DNA from: an uncultured Flavobacteriales bacterium
GTDB taxonomy: Bacteria; Bacteroidota; Bacteroidia; Flavobacteriales; Vicingaceae
NCBI GenBank assembly: GCA_913052515.1
Contig: CAJXFJ010000010.1
Coordinates: 1 to 12,559, forward strand
Length of the DNA stretch: 12,559 nucleotides
Direction of reading: 5' to 3'
Numbering within the stretch: position 1 is the stretch's first letter; every line of letters starts with the position of its first letter. The notes beneath the pieces were generated by a model, which ran no database searches, was not told the DNA's origin, and was given only the letters and a program-made list of their open reading frames with translations. Shown piece by piece: positions 7,666-12,559 of the stretch. The position numbers were made by a program, and so were the translations under genes.

Positions 7666-8057
7666 TGCGATTTTTCATAATCCTTATTTCATTTCTATTA
7701 CTTTCATGCGATAATGATAACAACTTCGGAAATACATTTGTAAGTAGTAAATTGGATGAAGTAGAACTTAGAATTCACAACGAAACCGTGTTTACCATGA
7801 ACGAAGTAACCATTCGAAGTGGTGGAGAAGAGTTCAACTATGGAAAAGTCTTAGCGAAAACTAAATCATCGGTAAAGAAATTTGAAAAAGTATATCCCTT
7901 TTTCGACTTAAAATTCAATATCGGAGACAAGAATTTCGAATATATTCCACAATCTTTCGATGGTTACCACCCAGTAGAAAATGCCAGGTATGATGTAAAA
8001 ATATATGATGTTGATACCGCAAAGTTGACCTTTTCTTTTAGGCTAGAAGAAGACTAA
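7665..8057 (+). CDS. Small putative lipoprotein of unknown function
   Basis: This encodes a 130-residue protein that I do not recognise. It starts with a lipoprotein signal peptide, a hydrophobic run ending in LLLSC with Cys15 as the lipidation site, followed by Asp/Asn-rich DNDNN. The mature part is about 115 residues of mixed charge with alternating patterns suggesting a small beta fold, for example VELRIHNETVFTMNEVTIRS, FNIGDKNFEYIP and ARYDVKIYDV. No catalytic motif is visible. The ATG overlaps the trpS stop (TAATG), so translation is probably coupled to trpS and the two form one transcript. Its stop interlocks with that of the convergent amidohydrolase gene. The coding status is supported by the signal peptide, the full-length open frame and the tight coupling. 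Confidence 0.72.
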   Translation: MRFFIILISFLLLSCDNDNNFGNTFVSSKLDEVELRIHNETVFTMNEVTIRSGGEEFNYGKVLAKTKSSVKKFEKVYPFFDLKFNIGDKNFEYIPQSFDGYHPVENARYDVKIYDVDTAKLTFSFRLEED

Positions 8058-9385
8058 TTCTCTTCATACTTCTTAGAATACTTTATATAAAGTTCCTTTT
8101 GAGGGTTGCTTAAATTTATTTTTCTTCCTTGAATAAAAGCATAAGTAACATTATTCGAATTAATATCTAAGGCATCTCCTTCTGAAATAAACAAAGTAGC
8201 CTGTTTTCCTTCCATCAAACTACCAAGCATATCATCTATTCCTAAAATTTTTGCTGTGTTTAAAGTAATTAAAGAAAGTGCTTCTGCTTTGCTCATACCA
8301 TAAGTTACCGTAGTGCCTGCATAAAAAGGTAAATTTCTAGTTCCCATAGCTTCCATACTGCCAGAATTTTCTAGGCCAACTAATACTCCTTTCTGACTAA
8401 GTAGTGTAGCTAAGCGATAAGGCAAGTCAATGTCTTCATCTTCATATTTGGGTAAAGAATGAACCTTTCTTAAAAGTACAGGAATTTCTCTATCCTTAAG
8501 CAAATCAGCTACTAGCCAAGCATCATGACCACCAACCAAAACCATTTTTATATTAAATTGATCGGAGAAATAGATTGCGTCGGTAATCGATTTTACATCA
8601 TTGGCATGAACAAACAAATTTGCATTTCCATCAAACAATTTTTTCATGGCTTCAAAGCGCAGGTTTTTTTCTAATATAAAGTCAGTTTTATAGTAAGCTC
8701 TTGCTTCTTCAAAAAAACGACTTAACTCCTCTAACTCTTTTAAATAATTATTATCCGCTTCCTTCTTCTTCGTTGATTTCGAATAGGGATTCGGCCAGTT
8801 CAAATGAATTCCGTCATCGGCCTTTATTAGAGCGTCTTCCCAATTCCAAGCATCAAGTGAAACTATAGAAGAACTACCAGACAAGACCCCACCTTTTGGA
8901 GCAATTTGAGCAATTAAAACACCATTTGAACGTACCGTTGGTGTAATTCTAGATTCTGTATTGTATGCTGTAATGCTTCTAACATGTGGATTGAATTGGC
9001 CTACATCTGCGAAATCTCGGCTAGCCCTAACCGCATCAATTTCTACCAGGCCTAATCTAGAATTTGGAGCAATAAATCCGGGATAAATGTGCTTACCATC
9101 TAAATGATAAATGGTGTCATATTTTGTGGTATCCAATTGTATATCTATAGCTGCCTTCACTTCGATAATCTTTCCATCTTGAACCCCAATTGCAGATCTT
9201 TTAATGACTTCTCCATTTCCAATATGAGCGGTTGCCCCTAAAAAAAGAATGCTCTTTGTCTGCTTTTCAGCAGGCGTTGGAATCTGGCTGAAAGCCATTT
9301 GACTTCCACAAAGGACAGCTATTAATAAGCTTAAAAACTTACTGCTCCAATGTCTCACACTCATACAATAACTTTTTCTCTTCAT
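8054..9385 (-). CDS. Secreted amidohydrolase-family protein lacking key metal ligands
   Basis: This 443-residue protein has the amidohydrolase-family scaffold. An N-terminal signal peptide is probable (hydrophobic FLSLLIAVLCGSQMAFSQ, cleavage near AFS/Q), placing it in the periplasm. The N-terminal beta part (ILFLGATAHIGNGEVIKRSAIGVQDGKIIEV) and the C-terminal TLNTAKILGIDDMLGSLMEGKQATLF match the composite hydantoinase-like fold. However, the strand-1 HxH site reads PGFIAPNSRLG (102-112) with no His, and the usual late Asp is replaced in GLENSG (337-342). His260 and His287 remain. It is probably not a normal metal-dependent hydrolase on its own. The upstream amidohydrolase gene overlaps it by 47 bases; with an alternative ATG at 9364 (MSVRHWSS) the overlap would be 26 bases and the signal peptide would still be complete. 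The start choice is uncertain. Confidence 0.85.
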   Translation of the reverse strand: MKRKSYCMSVRHWSSKFLSLLIAVLCGSQMAFSQIPTPAEKQTKSILFLGATAHIGNGEVIKRSAIGVQDGKIIEVKAAIDIQLDTTKYDTIYHLDGKHIYPGFIAPNSRLGLVEIDAVRASRDFADVGQFNPHVRSITAYNTESRITPTVRSNGVLIAQIAPKGGVLSGSSSIVSLDAWNWEDALIKADDGIHLNWPNPYSKSTKKKEADNNYLKELEELSRFFEEARAYYKTDFILEKNLRFEAMKKLFDGNANLFVHANDVKSITDAIYFSDQFNIKMVLVGGHDAWLVADLLKDREIPVLLRKVHSLPKYEDEDIDLPYRLATLLSQKGVLVGLENSGSMEAMGTRNLPFYAGTTVTYGMSKAEALSLITLNTAKILGIDDMLGSLMEGKQATLFISEGDALDINSNNVTYAFIQGRKINLSNPQKELYIKYSKKYEEN

Positions 9386-12362
9386 TCACTTTTTGTGCTT
9401 TTTTCTCTTTCTCCTTCGCTTTAATCATCAAAGAAATCAATCGCTCCCTTTCTTCCCTTAAGACTTTCCTTTGTCGTTCATCTTCTTCGCTATCATAATA
9501 TAAAATACCATCTATATAGGTTTGTTTTACCTTACTGTAATTTGACAAAGGGTTGGCTGTCCAAAGTACAAGGTCTGCATCTTTTCCAACGGCAATACTT
9601 CCTAAGGCAGAATCTAGATGGAGCATCTTAGCCGGATTCAAAGTCACTAACTTCCATGCTTCTTCAGCACTTAAACCTCCATATTTCATCGCCTTGGCAG
9701 CTTCTTGATTTAGCCTTCTTCCCATCTCTGCATCATCTGAATTAAAAGCAGTTAAAACACCTTGCTTATGCAACATAGCTCCATTATAGGGTATCGCATC
9801 ATTCACTTCAAATTTGTATGCCCACCAATCTGAGAAGGTAGAAGCAGCTGCCCCATGCTCTTTGAGTTGATCAGCTAACTTATAGCCTTCTAAAACATGA
9901 GTAAACGTATTGATTCTAAACTTCATCGAATCAGCAACATGCATTAACATATTTATTTCTGATTGAATGTATGAATGACAAGTAATAAATCGGTTTGTAT
10001 CTAATATTTCAGCTAATGCCTCCAATTCTAAATCTCTTCTTGGAGGAAAAGCCTTTTTCTTCTCCTTTTTAGATTTTGCATGGTATAAAGTCCATTCACT
10101 TTGATACTCTTTTGCTCTTGTAAATGCATCATAAAAAACTTGCTCTACACCCATTCTACTTTGGGGAAAACGTAAGGTTTGATGATCTCCCCAATTGCTT
10201 TGTTTTACATTTTCTCCAAGCGCAAACTTGATGAATTTTGGAGCATTTTTAATTTTCATTTCTTCCGCACTTTGCCCCCAACGTAGTTTAATTAAGGCCG
10301 ACTGACCACCTATGGGGTTTGCAGAGCCATGTAGCAATTGCGAAGTAGTAACTCCACCAGCTAATTGCCGGTATATGTTTATATCATCCGAATTAATTAC
10401 ATCTCCTATTCGCACTTCAGCCGTTACGGCTTGTCCTGATTCATTGACTCCTCGGCTAATGGCAATGTGAGAGTGTTCATCAATTATTCCTGAAGTCAAG
10501 TGTAAATCAGTGGCATCAATTTCTTTCACTTGGTTTATCAATTCAGGGAACATCACTGCTAAATTGATTTTATAGCCTAGCATTTTTATCTTGCCTTCGT
10601 GAATCAGTACATCGTATTTCGTTTGAATACCCTCTACTTCATTGGTCCATACGGTAGCATTTCTAAAAATAATGGTCTCTCCAACTTTAGGTAAACTATC
10701 TTTTCCAAAAGCCATTAACGGATATTGAATTTTTGAGAGCTCAAACTGATTAGATTCTGTTGAATCTCCTTTTTCTTCGAAGTTTCCTTTCTTAATTGTT
10801 GCCCAATCTACCCAGTCACCTTCCAAAATTGTTTTACCTGTCCAAATCCGGCTTAAACTATCACTTATAATTCCACTCAATCGGTAAGATTCATCATCAA
10901 GCTCAAACCATAAGTTAATTCGATTTCGTTCTATTTTAACAGCTGCTTTCTCAAATTCATCTTTGCCTTTTTCACTAACAAATGCCTTTAAATCTTCTAG
11001 CTTACCTTCAATCTTTACATCAAATTGAATTTTCTTATTGATATTCAAACTATAGAGCCCTCGAATATCAATAAGTTGATCATCAAGTAAAGGGTACTCT
11101 TTACCTTGCACCCAATTGGAAATAAGTTTAGAGTGCGCTTTAAACATGGTATCAGACACAATTAAAAAATTGGCCAATTTTCCTTCTGCCAAACTTCCAA
11201 TTTGTTTTTCCGCATGAATTAGCTCAGCAGGGATAATGCTTAAAGCATCAATTGCCATGTCATGACTTAAGCCTTTAGCCAAACTTCGTTTCAAGTTCTT
11301 ATAAAAGTCTTTCTTTTCTTCTAAGTCAGCAACTGTAATGGCAAATGGAATTTGCATTCTTTCTAAACGAGCCAAGTTTTCATCAGCCAATTCCCATTCT
11401 TTCATTTTTCGGTAAGGCAAACGCATAGCATCGTATGGGTCGCTTACATCATAAACTTTGGGAAAATTTACAGGAATTATGAACGAAGATTCTGTCGCCT
11501 TAATTTCATTTAATCGCTTATACTCATCACCCTTTCCCTTTATGATAAATTTAAAATTGAACTCATCGCCAATTCGGTTAGCTCTTAATGCAGACAAATA
11601 TCCATCTACCTCAATTACTTTGGGAAGCTCAGCATACTCATTTAATTTTTCTAAAGTGAGATTTAGTTTCGATTTATTTTCTAACTGTTGATAGGCAATT
11701 GCATCATAATGCACTTGACGAATAAGTGCGATAATTCCCATCAGTGAGCTTGGATATGTTTGCTTAGACATTCCCTTGTAGAAAGAGTATTGCATGGCTG
11801 CATTGGAAAGCAAAAGCTGTCTCTCTTCTTCCTCAATTAAACTGATTAATGCAGAGGTCCCTCTTATAACTCCATCCTCTTGATGACTGAGTACGGCGCC
11901 AAAGCCAAGTTCTCGGTATTCTTTTGCCTGTTTTTCATTGTAAGAATAGAATTGAAGTGCATTTTGCTCTGCTTTTATGCTTTCGTTCCAAAAATATGGT
12001 CCATCATTTAATCCCTCCAATTGTGGCTTCTTGCTCTCGTTTTTAGACTCAAACTTTTCCATCCCAAAATCGGAGTATAAATCAATAAATGAAGGGTAAA
12101 TAAATTGCCCTTGCAAATCCTTGATAATTGCTTGCTTGGGAATTTGAACCTCTTTACCTAGCGCTTCTATTCTTTGACTTTTAATAAGCAAAGTCCCTCG
12201 AGTCAACCAATTACCATGACCTAGATAAATTGTTGCATTTGTAAATGCCGTGTAATGGTTTCTCGGATTATTGGCTCCATTTTGAGGCTCCCAATTTTGT
12301 GAAGTCATTTCTTGAGTAAGAAATATACTTGCACATAGATGAAAAAGAAATCGAAAATTCAT
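9339..12362 (-). CDS. Secreted two-domain amidohydrolase-family protein
   Basis: This 1007-residue protein contains two amidohydrolase-like units. A signal peptide (MNFRFLFHLCASIFLTQEMTSQ) directs export. Domain 1 (about 35-425) has the fold's N- and C-terminal pieces, such as IGSLAEGKLANFLIVSD, but its HxH site is replaced by FIDLYSDFG. A beta-rich linker (about 430-555) follows. Domain 2 (about 560-950) keeps HSH (His630, His632), Lys712 in KFALGEN, His796 in CHSY, His822 in FTHVLEG and Asp876/877 in NSDDAE, so it looks catalytic; the substrate class (imidazolonepropionase-like, dipeptidase-like or other) cannot be read. The last 50 residues are a highly charged Glu/Lys/Arg helix. I start at ATG 12362: an in-frame TTG lies 18 bases upstream, but the ATG gives a normal signal peptide and has a TATTTTTG box 6 bases before it. 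The next amidohydrolase gene overlaps its 3' end. Confidence 0.9.
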   Translation of the reverse strand: MNFRFLFHLCASIFLTQEMTSQNWEPQNGANNPRNHYTAFTNATIYLGHGNWLTRGTLLIKSQRIEALGKEVQIPKQAIIKDLQGQFIYPSFIDLYSDFGMEKFESKNESKKPQLEGLNDGPYFWNESIKAEQNALQFYSYNEKQAKEYRELGFGAVLSHQEDGVIRGTSALISLIEEEERQLLLSNAAMQYSFYKGMSKQTYPSSLMGIIALIRQVHYDAIAYQQLENKSKLNLTLEKLNEYAELPKVIEVDGYLSALRANRIGDEFNFKFIIKGKGDEYKRLNEIKATESSFIIPVNFPKVYDVSDPYDAMRLPYRKMKEWELADENLARLERMQIPFAITVADLEEKKDFYKNLKRSLAKGLSHDMAIDALSIIPAELIHAEKQIGSLAEGKLANFLIVSDTMFKAHSKLISNWVQGKEYPLLDDQLIDIRGLYSLNINKKIQFDVKIEGKLEDLKAFVSEKGKDEFEKAAVKIERNRINLWFELDDESYRLSGIISDSLSRIWTGKTILEGDWVDWATIKKGNFEEKGDSTESNQFELSKIQYPLMAFGKDSLPKVGETIIFRNATVWTNEVEGIQTKYDVLIHEGKIKMLGYKINLAVMFPELINQVKEIDATDLHLTSGIIDEHSHIAISRGVNESGQAVTAEVRIGDVINSDDINIYRQLAGGVTTSQLLHGSANPIGGQSALIKLRWGQSAEEMKIKNAPKFIKFALGENVKQSNWGDHQTLRFPQSRMGVEQVFYDAFTRAKEYQSEWTLYHAKSKKEKKKAFPPRRDLELEALAEILDTNRFITCHSYIQSEINMLMHVADSMKFRINTFTHVLEGYKLADQLKEHGAAASTFSDWWAYKFEVNDAIPYNGAMLHKQGVLTAFNSDDAEMGRRLNQEAAKAMKYGGLSAEEAWKLVTLNPAKMLHLDSALGSIAVGKDADLVLWTANPLSNYSKVKQTYIDGILYYDSEEDERQRKVLREERERLISLMIKAKEKEKKAQKVNEEKKLLYECETLEQ

Positions 12363-12368
12363 GGAGTT

Positions 12369-12376
12369 CAAAAATA
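12369..12376 (-). promoter_or_regulatory. Putative -7 box for the amidohydrolase operon
   Basis: On the minus strand this is TATTTTTG, an exact TAnnTTTG match, 6 bases (AACTCC) before the ATG at 12362. It is the same octamer and nearly the same spacing as at plsC and trpS. No -33 TTTG is seen at standard spacing. Confidence 0.4.
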
Positions 12377-12384
12377 GCAAAACA

Positions 12385-12396
12385 TAAAGCGCTTTA
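12385..12396. promoter_or_regulatory. 12-bp palindrome between divergent genes (possible operator)
   Basis: TAAAGCGCTTTA is a perfect 12-bp palindrome in the 74-bp gap between the divergent amidohydrolase and membrane-protein genes. It lies just upstream of the TATTTTTG box of the former and the TACTTTTA box of the latter. The position suits a regulator binding both promoters, but no regulator is known and a short palindrome can arise by chance. Confidence 0.25.
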
Positions 12397-12414
12397 GTAG
12401 GTTCGCTTTTTAGT

Positions 12415-12422
12415 TACTTTTA
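12415..12422 (+). promoter_or_regulatory. Weak -7-like box for the right-edge membrane protein gene
   Basis: TACTTTTA matches TAnnTTTG except for the last base and lies 14 bases before the ATG at 12437. It is identical to the box proposed for the FadL-type gene. There is no convincing -33 element. Confidence 0.25.
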
Positions 12423-12436
12423 CAAAAATTTTAATC

Positions 12437-12559
12437 ATGTATACTGGTCTTTTGCATCTTCATAACCTACTTCGATACGCAGTAGTTATTTTTCTAATTC
12501 TAGCAGTTGTTAAATCTTTTATCGGCTGGTTTGGAAAAAAAGAATACACCGCTTCAGAC
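12437..12559 (+). CDS. Small membrane protein, N-terminal part only
   Basis: The frame is open from ATG 12437 to the window edge, giving 41 residues. It starts MYTGLLHLHNLLRYAVV, followed by a hydrophobic helix (about 13-32, VVIFLILAVVKSFIGWF) and then the polar GKKEYTASD. The layout, with His residues just before a first transmembrane helix and a basic loop after it, resembles a small Bacteroidota multi-pass membrane protein sometimes labelled cytochrome b-like. That naming is from memory and uncertain. It is divergent from the amidohydrolase operon. The rest of the gene lies outside the window, so function cannot be judged. Confidence 0.65.
   Translation, partial: MYTGLLHLHNLLRYAVVIFLILAVVKSFIGWFGKKEYTASD

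Noticed and set aside
11458..11691. Short plus-strand open frame inside the large amidohydrolase gene
   Set aside because: It is antisense to domain 1 of a clear long gene and has no independent support.
12363..12380. In-frame TTG start for the large amidohydrolase
   Set aside because: The ATG at 12362 gives a standard signal peptide, and the six extra codons overlap the putative promoter box.
1..12559. Search for CRISPR arrays, insertion sequences, tRNA/rRNA genes and riboswitches
   Set aside because: No regularly spaced repeats, transposase motifs, cloverleaf-like segments or long structured leaders were seen; the intergenic gaps are all shorter than about 135 bp.

Overview
The window looks like chromosomal DNA of a member of the Bacteroidota, most likely a marine or freshwater Flavobacteriales-type organism. 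The base composition is AT-rich, there are no clear Shine-Dalgarno sites, and TAnnTTTG-like promoter boxes lie upstream of several genes. The gene set also fits: a two-subunit KorAB, an OmpP1/FadL porin paired with a GDSL-type lipoprotein, and a stand-alone gatC. This placement is inferred from gene content and style, not from a search.

Layout. (1) 1-2669, minus strand: korA-korB, a 2-oxoglutarate (or related 2-oxoacid):ferredoxin oxidoreductase. korB is cut by the left window edge, and the two genes share one base (TAATG). (2) 2804-5561, plus strand, divergent from korA: an OmpP1/FadL-family outer-membrane transporter followed 25 bp later by a secreted SGNH/GDSL lipoprotein. A perfect 18-bp-stem bidirectional terminator (5582-5620) closes the pair. 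(3) 5623-6648, minus strand: plsC (acyltransferase) and gatC (amidotransferase subunit), 3 bp apart. (4) 6685-8057, plus strand: trpS and a small unknown lipoprotein, sharing one base (TAATG). Only 36 bp separate the plsC and trpS start codons. (5) 8054-12362, minus strand: two secreted amidohydrolase-family genes that overlap each other and meet the small lipoprotein gene tail to tail with a 4-base overlap. (6) 12437 to the right edge, plus strand: the start of a small membrane protein.

How the genes work together. KorAB feeds or drains the TCA cycle using ferredoxin. The FadL/SGNH pair suggests hydrolysis of an ester or lipid outside the cell, followed by uptake of the hydrophobic product; this is inference. 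PlsC, GatC and TrpS are housekeeping genes for phospholipid synthesis, tRNA amidation and tRNA charging. The amidohydrolase pair encodes three amidohydrolase-like domains, of which only one keeps a full visible set of metal ligands.

No mobile elements, CRISPR arrays, tRNAs or rRNAs are visible, and no gene-free stretch exceeds about 135 bp. Most of the window is ordinary core genome. The observations most worth a second look are the very compact plsC/trpS divergent promoter with putative leaderless starts, the amidohydrolase trio with decayed domains, the T10 tract in the porin promoter, and the small lipoprotein gene coupled to trpS. I see no clear evidence of a wholly new system.
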